Assembly: GCF_002944315.1 (NCBI RefSeq)
Contig: NZ_CP024311.1
Location: 1,154,501-1,218,500 of the forward strand
Direction: 5' to 3'
Source: Rhizobium sp. NXC24
Lineage (GTDB): Bacteria > Pseudomonadota > Alphaproteobacteria > Rhizobiales > Rhizobiaceae
DNA: 64,000 bases
Shown: positions 36,543 to 45,507 of the stretch, piece by piece
How the letters are laid out: every line of letters starts with the position of its first letter
Position numbering within the stretch: the stretch's first letter is position 1
Notes under the pieces: generated by a model
What the model saw: only the letters and a program-made list of their open reading frames with translations
The model's database searches: none
What the model was told of the DNA's origin: nothing
Translations under genes and position numbers: made by a program

Positions 36543-37783
36543 TGCTGCGCTCCGACAGAAATCGTTTCGGTTTTCTGACCCGACTGATCGTCAGCCGAGG
36601 CGACTTTCTGCGGCGTGGCATCGCTGAATTGCTCGTTCACGCTCTGGCCATCGTTCAACTGCACCTGTCCCTCGGTCACGACATGGTCGCCCTCCGAAAG
36701 GCCCTTGGCGATCGCAGTGTACCCGCCGTTCTGGCGCGCGACGGTGACCGGCGTCATGTGCACCTTGTTGTCCTTGACGACAAAGGCAAAGAAGCCATCG
36801 GGGCCGGGGCTGATCGCAACCGTCGGCGTGACGAGAACAGGCTGGTTGTCGTTGAAGTGTACGACGATGTTGACCGACTGGCCGGGCCAGATGGCGCCGT
36901 TGGCATTGTTGAACTTCGCCTTGGCGAGGATCGTGCCGGATGCGGCATCGACCTGGTTGTCATAGAAGCTCATGGCGCCTTGGCGCGACTTGCCCTCAGC
37001 CGACCGGGGCACGGTGCTGACGGGAACGGTCCCGGCCTTCATCGCTTCCTCCAGTTCGCGCAAATGGCTCTCCTGCAGGTGGAACTTGACGTAGATCGGA
37101 TCGTATTGGGCGATCGATACGATGGCCGTGCCGGGGCTCACATAAGCACCGACGCTGAGGGTGACATCGCCGAGACGGCCATCATAGGGCGCGCGGATTT
37201 CGGTGTGTTCGAGCAGCACCTGATCGGATGCGAGCTGTGCCTTGTCGCCATTGACCGTTGCGGCGGCCGTGTCGCGCGCCGCGACGGCCTGGTCTACCGT
37301 CTGCTGCGTGCCGGCTCCGTTGAGAAGGGTCTTGGCCCGCGTCAGGGCCGCTTCGGTTTCCGTGAGCGTCGCCTGGTCCTTGATAAGGTTTGCCTGGTCC
37401 TTATCGACGGAGGCCTGGGCCGTGCGCGGATCGAGCTTTGCGATCAGGTCGCCGGCCTTGATCATGGCGCCATCCTGAGCTTCAATCGAGGTGATGATAC
37501 CGGATTCCTGCGCGGCAATCGTCGTCGTGTCCTGCGCATCAGCCCAGCCGGTGGCGGTTACGTCGTTGGGGAGCGTCGTTTTCGTGACTGCCACGGTCTT
37601 GACCACCTGGGGCGCGATCTGACGCTTGCCGTGGCCGCCGGCATCCGCTGCCTTGCTGCTATCCTCGGTCTTGGCGGATGCTTTGTCGACCAAAGCGGAC
37701 ATAAAGGGGATACGGTCACGGTAGCTCCAGACTGCAAGAGCTGCGACAACGAGAAGGCCGAGAGAGAGCCAAAATTTCTTCAT
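36539..37783 (-). CDS. RND efflux periplasmic adaptor (MdtA-like), 414 aa
   Basis: The membrane-fusion subunit links the permease to an outer-membrane channel. ATG 37783 starts a signal anchor (MKKFWLSLGLLVVAALAVW). A lipoyl-like half-motif (AQESGIITSIEAQDGAMIKAG) is followed by a coiled-coil hairpin of Ala/Gln/Lys-rich helices (about 120-185), the second lipoyl half (IRAPYDGRLGDVTLSVG), and beta-barrel and membrane-proximal domains. The frame is open 23 codons upstream, but those residues are not signal-like. It overlaps the permease gene by four bases. Confidence 0.9.
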   Translation of the reverse strand: MKKFWLSLGLLVVAALAVWSYRDRIPFMSALVDKASAKTEDSSKAADAGGHGKRQIAPQVVKTVAVTKTTLPNDVTATGWADAQDTTTIAAQESGIITSIEAQDGAMIKAGDLIAKLDPRTAQASVDKDQANLIKDQATLTETEAALTRAKTLLNGAGTQQTVDQAVAARDTAAATVNGDKAQLASDQVLLEHTEIRAPYDGRLGDVTLSVGAYVSPGTAIVSIAQYDPIYVKFHLQESHLRELEEAMKAGTVPVSTVPRSAEGKSRQGAMSFYDNQVDAASGTILAKAKFNNANGAIWPGQSVNIVVHFNDNQPVLVTPTVAISPGPDGFFAFVVKDNKVHMTPVTVARQNGGYTAIAKGLSEGDHVVTEGQVQLNDGQSVNEQFSDATPQKVASADDQSGQKTETISVGAQQ

Positions 37784-38214
37784 ATTTAAAAACCGGTCGA
37801 GGCGAGTTGCAGGAAAATGCGGTGACCTCGAGGCGGGTTTGTTGCAACGCACAAAAGACGCGTTCTGCCATCACCCATCACATCGCCGTTACCGCTAACG
37901 TTCGGTATTCTGTCCCTATAACGTGTATTGATGAACGCTAGTTCGCAGTAACCTACCACCTGTTCGACAGGGTGAAAAATTAACAGTTGGAAAGCTTTGC
38001 CGGTATGCTTTCGTTTGCAGTGCAATAAATGGCCGAAATGACTATTTTTTGATTGCCGTTCTGTAATAAAAGCGCGGCAATGCTGATCTTTTGCCCTTAC
38101 CCACCCGGAAACGGGAGGGTTGAAGCCCAATATTAGCCTATCTGTTTCTCACGTAATTGTGTTCGGGCGGACCGCGCCTCCAAAGGCGAAGTCCCTCGTT
38201 CGCCGCTTTTGTCC
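37784..38214. promoter_or_regulatory. upstream region of the efflux operon
   Basis: About 430 bases without a supported gene. CGTTA-CCGC-TAACG at 37887-37900 is a short inverted repeat about 100 bases upstream of the adaptor start and could be an operator. An ATTGCCG/CGGCAAT inverted repeat lies near 38052-38082. No regulator gene is adjacent. The right end is the 3' side of the frameshifted SDR gene. Confidence 0.4.
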
Positions 38215-39004
38215 TCAGAGCGAGCGCGCCGCGCCGCCGTCGCAGCGGATCATCGAACCCGTGACATAGCTTGCAGGTTCGCTGCAAAGAAAGGCGGCCG
38301 TCGCCGCGAATTCTTCGATCGAGCCGTAGCGGCCGGCGGGAATGCGTTGTTGCCGCTCGGCTTGGATGTCCTCCAGGTTTTTGCCGGTACGTTTGGCCGC
38401 TGCGCTGTCAAGGTCGGCCAGCCGGTCGGTGGCGATGCTGCCCGGCAACAGCATATTCACGGTAATGCCATGCGCCGCTACCTCTGCCCGCCAATGTCTT
38501 GCTCCAACCGGCAAGCGCGGGACGCAGCGTATTGGAAAGTGCCAGATTAGGGATCGGTTCGATGATGCCGGAGGAGGCAACGGTCAGGATGCGTCCCCAA
38601 CCTTGTGCCTTCATGCCGGGAAGCAGCGCATTGGTCAGTGTGATGACCCGCGCCACCATCGATAGGAAATAGGTTTCCAGCCGGTCGGCGGTCATATCTT
38701 CCGACGTTCCCGGGGTTGGCCCGCCGGTATTGTTGACGAGGATGTCGAGGCCGCCGAGCTTGTCGGTCACGGCCTTGCTGACGGTCTCGACGAACATCTC
38801 GTCGTTGAGATCGGCCCAGATCCAATCGGCCCGACCTTTCCCTTCGGCGTTGATGGCCTTGCAATTGCTCTCCAGCCTCTCGCCGCTACGGCCGCAAAGC
38901 AGGACATTCGCCCCCTCGCGTGCCAGCGCCATGGCAATGCCGTGGCCAAGCCCCTTGGACGAAGCCAGAACCAGTGCCCGCTTTCCTTTGATGCCGAGAT
39001 CCAT
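38215..39004 (-). pseudogene. SDR-family oxidoreductase gene broken by a one-base frameshift
   Basis: Two frames together make a complete short-chain dehydrogenase. The first part runs from ATG 39004 (SD AAAGGA) through LVLASSKGLGHGIA, the NNTGG motif and SSGIIEPIPNLALSNTL to TLA. The rest continues one frame away with EVAAHGITVNMLLPGSIATDRL to MIRCDGGAARSL. An extra C in the CCC run at 38487-38489 explains the shift. The usual catalytic Tyr/Lys region reads LSNTLRPAL, as in an SDR subgroup that lacks the canonical Tyr. It is either a recent pseudogene or a base-calling error; the remaining sequence is undamaged. Confidence 0.85.
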
Positions 39005-39289
39005 CTTGTTCATCCTTTACGCTGACCGAATATTTCCATGGGTTTTATAGAATGCCGGGAACGCTTTTTGAAAGCCGATAAACGGCAAGCGAAAGCAGCT
39101 AGATATTGACGTTGACGTAAGGGGAATATAATTTCCGGGCCGGTTGTGCGAATTGGAGGATCGGCTGTCGCTTCCCGGCTCGACAATCCTCTCCCGTTTT
39201 GACAAGAGATAGCCGAAACGGGAAGACGTCCAAAAAGGGACAAGGCCGCGCGCCACCAATCGGAGCCTGGCCAATGGGAGACAGAGTGA

Positions 39290-40954
39290 ATGACCGACGC
39301 TAGCGAGCTGCCAGAACGGGAAAGCATGGAATTCGACGTGGTGATCGTCGGAGCGGGGCCGGCTGGTCTTGCGGCGGCGATCCGTCTGAAGCAGGTCAAT
39401 CCCGATCTGACCGTCGTCGTGCTCGAGAAGGGCGCGGAAGTCGGCGCCCATATCCTGTCGGGTGCCGTTGTCGATCCCATCGGCATCGACCGCCTGCTGC
39501 CCGGCTGGCGCCAAGAAGACGGCCATCCTTTCAAGACCAAGGTGACGGACGATCATTTCCTGGTGCTCGGACCGGCCGGCTCCGTCCGCCTGCCGAACGC
39601 GCTGATGCCGCCGCTGATGAACAATCACGGCAATTATATCGTCTCGCTCGGCAACGTCTGTCGCTGGCTCGCCGAAAAGGCGGAGGCCCTCGGTGTCGAG
39701 ATCTATCCCGGCTTTGCCGCCACCGAAGTGCTTTACAATGACGAAGGTGCCGTCATCGGTGTTGCCACTGGCGACATGGGTATCGAAAAGAACGGCGAGC
39801 CCGGCCCGAACTATACCCGCGGCATGGCGCTGCTCGGCAAATACGTGCTGATCGGCGAAGGCGTGCGCGGTTCGCTTGCCAAGCAGCTCATTGCCAGGTT
39901 CAAGCTCGATGAGGGACGTGACGTACCGAAGTTCGGCATCGGCCTCAAGGAACTCTGGCAGGTCAAGCCCGAGCACCACAAACAGGGCCTGGTGCAGCAC
40001 TCCTTCGGCTGGCCTTTGGGCATGAAGACCGGCGGCGGCTCGTTCCTCTATCACCTCGAAGACAATCTCGTCGCCGTCGGCTTCGTCGTGCACCTCAATT
40101 ACAAGAACCCCTATCTCTATCCCTTCGAGGAATTCCAGCGCTTCAAGACGCACCCGGCGATCCGCTCCACCTTCGAGGGCGGCAAACGCCTCTCCTATGG
40201 GGCGCGCGCCATCACCGAAGGCGGTTACCAGTCGGTGCCGAAGCTTTCCTTCCCCGGCGGGGCGCTGATCGGCTGTTCGGCCGGTTTCGTCAACGTGCCG
40301 CGCATCAAGGGCAGCCACAATGCGGTGCTGTCGGGCATGCTGGCGGCCGACAAGATCGCCGCAGCAATTGCCGCCGGCCGCGCCAATGACGAGGTGATCG
40401 AGATCGAGAACGAATGGCGCCAGACGGATATCGGCCGCGACCTGAAGAAGGTCCGCAACGTCAAGCCGCTGTGGTCGAAGTTCGGCACGGCGATAGGCGT
40501 GGCGCTTGGCGGTCTCGACATGTGGACGAACACGCTGTTCGGCTTTTCCTTCTTCGGCACGCTGAAACACGGCAAGACCGATGCGCAGTCACTGGAGCCG
40601 GCCGCCCAGCACAAGCCGATCGCCTATCCAAAGCCGGATGGCGTTCTGACCTTCGATCGTCTCTCGTCGGTGTTCCTGTCGAACACCAATCATGAGGAAG
40701 ACCAGCCGGTGCATCTCAAGGTCAAGGACATGGACCTGCAGAAGCGCTCGGAGCACGACATCTATGCCGGCCCGTCGACGCGCTACTGTCCGGCCGGCGT
40801 CTATGAATGGGTGGAAAAGGACGGCAAGGACATCTTCGTCATCAACGCCCAGAACTGCGTGCACTGCAAGACCTGCGACATCAAGGACCCCAACCAGAAC
40901 ATCAACTGGGTGCCGCCGCAGGGCGGCGAGGGGCCAGTCTATCCGAATATGTGA
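39290..40954 (+). CDS. electron-transfer flavoprotein-ubiquinone oxidoreductase, 554 aa
   Basis: This membrane-associated enzyme passes electrons from ETF (fatty-acid and amino-acid oxidation) to ubiquinone. The N-terminal FAD motif is VVIVGAGPAGLAAAIRL. The C-terminal [4Fe-4S] ligands are in RYCPAGVYEW and NAQNCVHCKTCDIKDP, and the protein ends PPQGGEGPVYPNM, a near-invariant family ending. Length is standard. ATG 39290 has a GGGAG site. Its stop overlaps the start of the acetyltransferase gene by one base. Confidence 0.95.
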   Translation: MTDASELPERESMEFDVVIVGAGPAGLAAAIRLKQVNPDLTVVVLEKGAEVGAHILSGAVVDPIGIDRLLPGWRQEDGHPFKTKVTDDHFLVLGPAGSVRLPNALMPPLMNNHGNYIVSLGNVCRWLAEKAEALGVEIYPGFAATEVLYNDEGAVIGVATGDMGIEKNGEPGPNYTRGMALLGKYVLIGEGVRGSLAKQLIARFKLDEGRDVPKFGIGLKELWQVKPEHHKQGLVQHSFGWPLGMKTGGGSFLYHLEDNLVAVGFVVHLNYKNPYLYPFEEFQRFKTHPAIRSTFEGGKRLSYGARAITEGGYQSVPKLSFPGGALIGCSAGFVNVPRIKGSHNAVLSGMLAADKIAAAIAAGRANDEVIEIENEWRQTDIGRDLKKVRNVKPLWSKFGTAIGVALGGLDMWTNTLFGFSFFGTLKHGKTDAQSLEPAAQHKPIAYPKPDGVLTFDRLSSVFLSNTNHEEDQPVHLKVKDMDLQKRSEHDIYAGPSTRYCPAGVYEWVEKDGKDIFVINAQNCVHCKTCDIKDPNQNINWVPPQGGEGPVYPNM

Positions 40955-41487
40955 TGACCATGGGAGAGATCGGGCGAGACGCATACGCAATCCGCCTCGC
41001 CCGCTCTGCTGACCTGGAGTGTATGGCGGAAATCGAGATCGATGCCTTCGCAACCCTCGGGCGTGCGCTCGGCAGGGAGGATGATGGCAGGACCGTGCCG
41101 CGCCAGAAGCTGGAGACGTCGCTCGATGCGAAGCTGCTGTTCGTGGCGGTGGACCATCTGGACCAACCCTTCGCCTTCGCCGCCGGGGCCGAGCTTTATG
41201 ACACAGTCTATGTCATGGAGATCGACGTCATGCAGCGTTGGCAGCGAAAGGGCGTCGGGCGGCGCCTGATGCTGGGCATGATCGAGGCGGCGCGGATGCG
41301 GGGCGCATCAGGTGTCACACTGACGACAGATCGTTATGTGCCGTTCAACGCGCCGTTTTACACCTCGCTTGGATTTCGAGTGCTGGATGAGCCTGAGATG
41401 CCGGCGGGGCTTTTTGAGATTCTAAAATTCGAGATCGACCATGGCGGCGATCCCGAAAGGCGGGTCGCCATGGCGCTGTGGTTCTGA
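40954..41487 (+). CDS. GNAT-family N-acetyltransferase, 177 aa
   Basis: The acetyl-CoA-binding motif A is present as MEIDVMQRWQRKGVGRRLML (Q/RxxGxG/A form) around residues 88-107. It is followed by ASGVTLTTDRYVPFNAPFYTSLGF, the usual GNAT C-terminal motif. The acceptor is not evident. ATG 40954 shares its A with the TGA of the upstream ETF-QO gene, so the two are translationally coupled; this fixes the start although the frame is open further upstream. Confidence 0.87.
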   Translation: MTMGEIGRDAYAIRLARSADLECMAEIEIDAFATLGRALGREDDGRTVPRQKLETSLDAKLLFVAVDHLDQPFAFAAGAELYDTVYVMEIDVMQRWQRKGVGRRLMLGMIEAARMRGASGVTLTTDRYVPFNAPFYTSLGFRVLDEPEMPAGLFEILKFEIDHGGDPERRVAMALWF

Positions 41488-41502
41488 GCAGGGCTTTTCC
41501 GG

Positions 41503-41868
41503 CTACAACAACGCGGCAATCCTGAGATTTTCGGCAACGCGCTGTAGCCGCTTGTCGCGCGTCCAGAGATAGGTGCCAGGTGTCAATATTGCCGCCGCCG
41601 CCAGGTGAGCATCGACATAGCCAATGCCCATACCTTGTAATCTATTGCTCCGGATAAAATAAAGAACGTCATCATCTGGCGCCTTTGAAATCTGATACAA
41701 CCGGCTCAGACTTCTCATAACAAGATCATATTGCCTCAGGTTTCCGAGGCTGATCTCACCGATCACGAAGGGATGGATGAGAACCTGTTTCTGCTCCAAT
41801 AAAGACTGAAGTTTAGCGTCCAGCGAATGAAAATGATCGATCCAAATCGACGTATCGACCAAGATCAT
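41503..41868 (-). CDS. vapC: VapC-type PIN-domain ribonuclease toxin, 121 aa
   Basis: The PIN nuclease carries acidic residues Asp5 (MILVDTS), Glu38 (IGEIS), Asp86 (YVDAHL) and Asp105 (WTRDKRL), the set expected for Mg2+-dependent RNA cleavage. Its start overlaps the antitoxin stop by four bases, the normal order antitoxin then toxin. Relatives cleave tRNA or rRNA; the target here is unknown. Confidence 0.9.
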   Translation of the reverse strand: MILVDTSIWIDHFHSLDAKLQSLLEQKQVLIHPFVIGEISLGNLRQYDLVMRSLSRLYQISKAPDDDVLYFIRSNRLQGMGIGYVDAHLAAAAILTPGTYLWTRDKRLQRVAENLRIAALL

Positions 41869-42062
41869 TCGACACCAAACCGACGACGAGGAGGGGCCGC
41901 AATATCTGGTTCCGTGCCGCCAAGGCGTATAAGCGTTCTGGCAGCTTCTCGCTCGATAAGCGCTTTCAACGCCTCGCGCACGATCGCTGAGGTCTCAGCC
42001 AATTCCGTGACTTCGCGCGCATCCGCGAGCAATTTGTCATCAATGGTTACTGTGGTCCGCAT
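41865..42062 (-). CDS. vapB: VapB-type antitoxin, 65 aa
   Basis: The N-terminus MRTTVTIDDKLLADA is a ribbon-helix-helix DNA-binding domain, and the C-terminal tail (EPDIAAPPRRRFGVE) is the flexible toxin-binding part. The ATG at 42062 lies seven bases after AAAGGAGC; an ATG at 42068 overlaps that site and is unlikely. It should repress its own promoter in complex with VapC. Confidence 0.87.
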   Translation of the reverse strand: MRTTVTIDDKLLADAREVTELAETSAIVREALKALIEREAARTLIRLGGTEPDIAAPPRRRFGVE

Positions 42063-42116
42063 TAACATGCTCCTTTGTCATCAAAATTAGCATCAGATGA
42101 TGCCGCTATCAACGCG

Positions 42117-42140
42117 GAAGGCTGCCCGAGGGCAGCCTTC
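42117..42140 (-). terminator. strong hairpin after the DMT transporter gene
   Basis: GAAGGCTGCCC and GGGCAGCCTTC pair fully around two bases. It lies 25 bases after the stop of the minus-strand transporter gene and upstream of vapB. No T-run follows, so termination is probable, not certain. Confidence 0.5.
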
Positions 42141-42164
42141 AATTCATCGTCCTGATCGCCGTAT

Positions 42165-43067
42165 TCACTTCCTCGACAAAACTCCCGTCGAAAGCGCGAC
42201 GCCCATACCCGTGACAACCGCCGCTGCAATTTCAGCAGCACCGATCGGTTCGCCAAGCAGCAGCCCGCCGCCGAAGGTGGCGAGAACGGGCGTGATGGCG
42301 GTGAAGGCTGCAGCTTGTGTGCCGCCAAGAGCCTGGACGGCGAGACCGTAGGCGAGCGTGGCGGCGAGGCCGGAAAGCAGGCCCTGGCTGACGACCTGCA
42401 GGCCGATTTCCGGCAGCGGGATAGAGGCGAGCGAGCTGCCGAAGATCAGAGCCAGGCCGACATGAATAAGGAACGACCAGATGGCGATGATGGCGCTTGC
42501 CTGGATGGCGTTCAGGCCGGAGCGGCGGAACGCGTGGGTGTAGCCGGCCCAGAGCAAAGCGCCGAGCGGCAGAAGTGTGAAGCTGATCCAGGACATCTCC
42601 ACGCCGGAAAGACTGCGCGCCAGGAGGATGACGACGCCGGCGACAATACCGCCGAGGCCGAGCCAGCGGGTGATGTCGGGCCGCTCGCGAAACAGCAACA
42701 CGCCAATAAGCGCAGCCGCCAGCGGCATGGAGCCGCCAAGCAGAATACCGGCCGAAGCGGCGGGCGTGGAGTGGATTGCGAAGGTCGTCAACTGGAAGAA
42801 GAGCGCGCCGGCGCCGCAGACCATCAGTGCCAATAGCTTCAGCGACACGCCCTTGGGCAGCAGCCCGGTCCGCAGCCAGACGGGAGAAAGCACCAATGCC
42901 GGAATACCATAGCGGATCAGGCCGAGGTCGATCGTGCCCATCTGCGTTTCCGCGGTGTGGCGGGTGGCAAGAATCCAGTTGGCCCAGATCAAGACCGTAA
43001 CGATGGCGCCTGCATAACCGATTGTGGCAGGCATCGTTTTGCGGGAGGAGAGTGTCAAAGCAGTCAT
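42165..43067 (-). CDS. EamA/DMT-family exporter, 300 aa
   Basis: Ten hydrophobic segments in two EamA repeats are visible: the first begins TIGYAGAIVTVLIWANWI and the second SWISFTLLPLGALLWAGYT. Proteins of this family export amino acids or other metabolites. ATG 43067 lies seven bases after AAAGGA. The divergent Lrp-type regulator gene 145 bases away suggests an amino-acid-related substrate under its control. Confidence 0.88.
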   Translation of the reverse strand: MTALTLSSRKTMPATIGYAGAIVTVLIWANWILATRHTAETQMGTIDLGLIRYGIPALVLSPVWLRTGLLPKGVSLKLLALMVCGAGALFFQLTTFAIHSTPAASAGILLGGSMPLAAALIGVLLFRERPDITRWLGLGGIVAGVVILLARSLSGVEMSWISFTLLPLGALLWAGYTHAFRRSGLNAIQASAIIAIWSFLIHVGLALIFGSSLASIPLPEIGLQVVSQGLLSGLAATLAYGLAVQALGGTQAAAFTAITPVLATFGGGLLLGEPIGAAEIAAAVVTGMGVALSTGVLSRK

Positions 43068-43212
43068 CGACGTATCCTTTCGAACCGTCCGGATCATCAT
43101 CCGGTTGAAGAAAAGATAGCGCCGAAAGCCGAGGCACGTCCTTGCTAGTTATGGCTCGTAGAACATGCTATGAGCAATAATCTGCCAATCTGGAATATAA
43201 AGCTTCGCAAAA

Positions 43213-43686
43213 ATGCCAAAACTGGATAAATTTGATATTGCCATCCTCAACTGCCTGCAGGAGGATGCGCGCGCCACCAATGTCGAGATTGCCGAGCGCG
43301 TGAATCTCTCGCCATCACCCTGTTTGAGGCGCATTCGCAATCTGGAAAAATCGGGGCTGCTGCGCGGCTATCGCGCCGATATCGACCGCAAGGAGGCTGG
43401 CCTCGGGCTGACGGTTTTCGTCGAGCTCAAGGTTGGGCATCACTCCAAGGAAAATTCGGAGGCGCAGCAGGCAGCGCTGCTCGCTATTCCCGAAATCGTC
43501 TCCTGCCACTTGATTTCGGGAGCAGCGGATTTTCTGGCGGAAGTTGTCGTCGCGGATCTGGCCGCCTATGAGAAGGTGATGTCGGAAAAGCTTCTGACGC
43601 TCCCCGGCGTCTCCGACCTGCGCTCGAATTTCGCGATCCGCAGCATCAAGACCAACGGCGCCCTCAAGCTGCCGCAGCCGGATTGA
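43213..43686 (+). CDS. Lrp/AsnC-family transcriptional regulator, 157 aa
   Basis: The N-terminal helix-turn-helix (LDKFDIAILNCLQEDARATN, then IAERVNLSPSPCLRRI) is followed by a RAM ligand-binding domain (GLTVFVELKV to LPGVSDLRSNFAIRSIK). The protein should be an octamer or dimer that responds to an amino acid. It is divergent from the DMT exporter and probably controls it. A hairpin terminator lies seven bases downstream. Confidence 0.93.
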   Translation: MPKLDKFDIAILNCLQEDARATNVEIAERVNLSPSPCLRRIRNLEKSGLLRGYRADIDRKEAGLGLTVFVELKVGHHSKENSEAQQAALLAIPEIVSCHLISGAADFLAEVVVADLAAYEKVMSEKLLTLPGVSDLRSNFAIRSIKTNGALKLPQPD

Positions 43687-43692
43687 AAATGA

Positions 43693-43714
43693 AAAGGGCC
43701 GTCGCCGGCCCTTT
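43693..43714. terminator. bidirectional terminator between the Lrp-type and mgtE genes
   Basis: AAAGGGCC and GGCCCTTT with a six-base loop lie in the 50-base gap between two convergent genes. T- and A-rich flanks are short. Confidence 0.7.
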
Positions 43715-43736
43715 CGTAGTCAAGATTTTATTGTCC

Positions 43737-45110
43737 TCAAAGCATCGTGCCACTGAGGATCAGCAGTGCGACCGAGAAATAGATCACCAGCCCGGTGACG
43801 TCGACCAGCGTTGCGACGAATGGCGCCGATGCACTGGCCGGGTCGAGGCGCAGCTTCTGTAGCGCGAAGGGCAACATGGAGCCGGCCAGCGAACCGAACA
43901 TGACGATGCCGATCAAGGCGGCGAACACGGTAACGCCGACCAACTGCCAGTGCGGGCCATAGTCGAAAAGACCGATGGTCTGCCAAAGCACGATGCGGGC
44001 GAAGCCGACGAGGCCCAGAATGGAGCCAAGCACGATGCCGGTCGGCAGTTCGCGTAAGGCGACACGCCACCAATCGGACAGCTTGAGTTCGCCGAGCGCC
44101 AATGCCCGGATGATCAGCGAGGTCGCCTGCGAGCCGGAATTGCCGCCCGAGCTCATGATCAGCGGGATGAACAGCGTCAGCACGACAGCCTTCTCCAACT
44201 CGCCTTCGAAATGCTGCATGGCGCTGGCCGTCAGCATTTCGCCGAGGAAGAGGGCGGCCAGCCAGCCGGCACGCTTGCGGATCATGCCCGCGAAGCTGAT
44301 CTTCATATAGGGCTGACCGAGGGCTTCCATACCGCCGAATTTCTGTGCGGCTTCGGTCGTATCGGCGATCATCGTATCGATGACATCGTCGACCGTCACA
44401 ATGCCGAGCATCAGGCCGTTTTCGTCGACGACCGGCAGAGCGAGCAGGTCGTGTCGGCGGATCAGCCGGGCGACATCCTCCTGCTTCATCAGCGCAGGCG
44501 CGGTGACCGGCGTACCCTTCTGTGCCACGGTCAGAATGCAGGCATCGGGCTGGCCGGTGATGAGACGGCGCAGCGTCACGACATGCAGCAGCACGTGGGT
44601 GTCGTCGTCGAGCACATAGATCGCATAGACCGTTTCGCGGGAGCGCTCGACCTGGCGCACGTGGTCGAGCGTCTGCGCAACCGTCCAGGTGGCGAACACG
44701 CTAACGAATTCCGTCGTCATGATGCCGCCGGCTGTGCGCGGCGGATAACCCATCAAGCCCTGGATTGCGACACGAACCGGCTCGTCAAGAGTGGCAAACA
44801 GCCGGGCGCGCGCGTCGCCGTCCAGTTCGAGAAGAATGTCGGCCACGCGGTCATTGGACATGCCGTGCAGCAGCCGTGCGGCATCCGCATTGGTCATGAC
44901 CTCGAGAATGGCAGCGGCGTTGCGCAGTTCCGGCCGATCGAGAATGCGAACGGCCCGCTCCTCCGGCATCTTGACCAGAATGCGTGCGGCTTCGCTGGCC
45001 TCGAGCGCGTTCAGCGACTCAACGCGTTCTGCAATGGTAAGGGCGCGATTATTATTAATAAATGCACGAGCGGCATTGCCAGCCCGCATGGGGAAGCTGT
45101 TGATATTCAT
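43737..45110 (-). CDS. mgtE: magnesium transporter MgtE, 457 aa
   Basis: This Mg2+ channel of the inner membrane closes when its cytosolic domain binds Mg2+. An N domain (about 1-135: LVKMPEERAVRILDRPELR, MSNDRVADILLELDGDARA) is followed by two CBS domains (about 140-265) and a plug helix. Five membrane segments follow, with GNSGSQATSLIIRALALGE and a final segment beginning DVTGLVIYFSVALL that carries the conserved pore Asp. A long structured leader precedes it. Confidence 0.94.
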   Translation of the reverse strand: MNINSFPMRAGNAARAFINNNRALTIAERVESLNALEASEAARILVKMPEERAVRILDRPELRNAAAILEVMTNADAARLLHGMSNDRVADILLELDGDARARLFATLDEPVRVAIQGLMGYPPRTAGGIMTTEFVSVFATWTVAQTLDHVRQVERSRETVYAIYVLDDDTHVLLHVVTLRRLITGQPDACILTVAQKGTPVTAPALMKQEDVARLIRRHDLLALPVVDENGLMLGIVTVDDVIDTMIADTTEAAQKFGGMEALGQPYMKISFAGMIRKRAGWLAALFLGEMLTASAMQHFEGELEKAVVLTLFIPLIMSSGGNSGSQATSLIIRALALGELKLSDWWRVALRELPTGIVLGSILGLVGFARIVLWQTIGLFDYGPHWQLVGVTVFAALIGIVMFGSLAGSMLPFALQKLRLDPASASAPFVATLVDVTGLVIYFSVALLILSGTML

Positions 45111-45406
45111 TATAGCTCGCCTTTCCGGTCGATCCGCCGTCGTGGCAGATCGTGGCGAGCCGACAGGAGTCGGTTACAGCACGAATGCCACTGACGGCAA
45201 AGGCAATCGACTACTACTGTCGCTAGGCATCGTAAGATGGCTCCGGTTAATCGGTATGGAAAACACGGGTTCCCCACACGGGAGAAGTCGCTCCGAAGAG
45301 CCGAAAAGTCAAGGGGCGCCGACGGCTAATGCCATAATGTCGCATGCAATTTTTCGTTTGGCGGCTAAAGGCTTGTGCGTTGCAGCAATCGCTATTGCAA
45401 AAATGT
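45111..45406 (-). promoter_or_regulatory. structured 5' leader of mgtE (candidate cis-acting RNA)
   Basis: Transcribed from the minus strand, the segment before mgtE holds CCGAC-TCCT-GTCGG (45160-45173). Next comes a long-range stem pairing GCTCGCC (45154-45160) with GGCGAGC (45115-45121), with an inner GATC/GATC-type stem. The distal arm overlaps the ribosome-binding site AAAGGCGAG just before the ATG, so folding could hide it. It does not resemble the M-box consensus I know. Promoter position is not clear. Confidence 0.4.
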
Positions 45407-45443
45407 CAAAAAAGTAGACGGCCGGGTGGTGTGCACCCGGCCG
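45407..45443 (-). terminator. intrinsic terminator of the MFS exporter gene
   Basis: CGGCCGGGTG and CACCCGGCCG with a five-base loop, followed on the minus strand by a TTTTTT run. It lies about 65 bases after the stop of the MFS gene. Confidence 0.85.
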
Positions 45444-45507
45444 ATCGATGGGAATGAGTGGGTTCAGAAGCCGGCCAGAACGACCCTTGCTTTCCATGTC
45501 GCCTGTC

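Noticed and set aside
36542..37789. 415-codon open frame on the plus strand
   Set aside because: Antisense to the efflux adaptor gene, whose lipoyl and coiled-coil parts are clear.
39017..40570. 517-codon open frame on the minus strand
   Set aside because: Antisense to the ETF-ubiquinone oxidoreductase gene; no recognisable motifs.
45111..45406. M-box riboswitch upstream of mgtE
   Set aside because: The conserved M-box sequence blocks are not visible; only an unassigned structured leader is reported.
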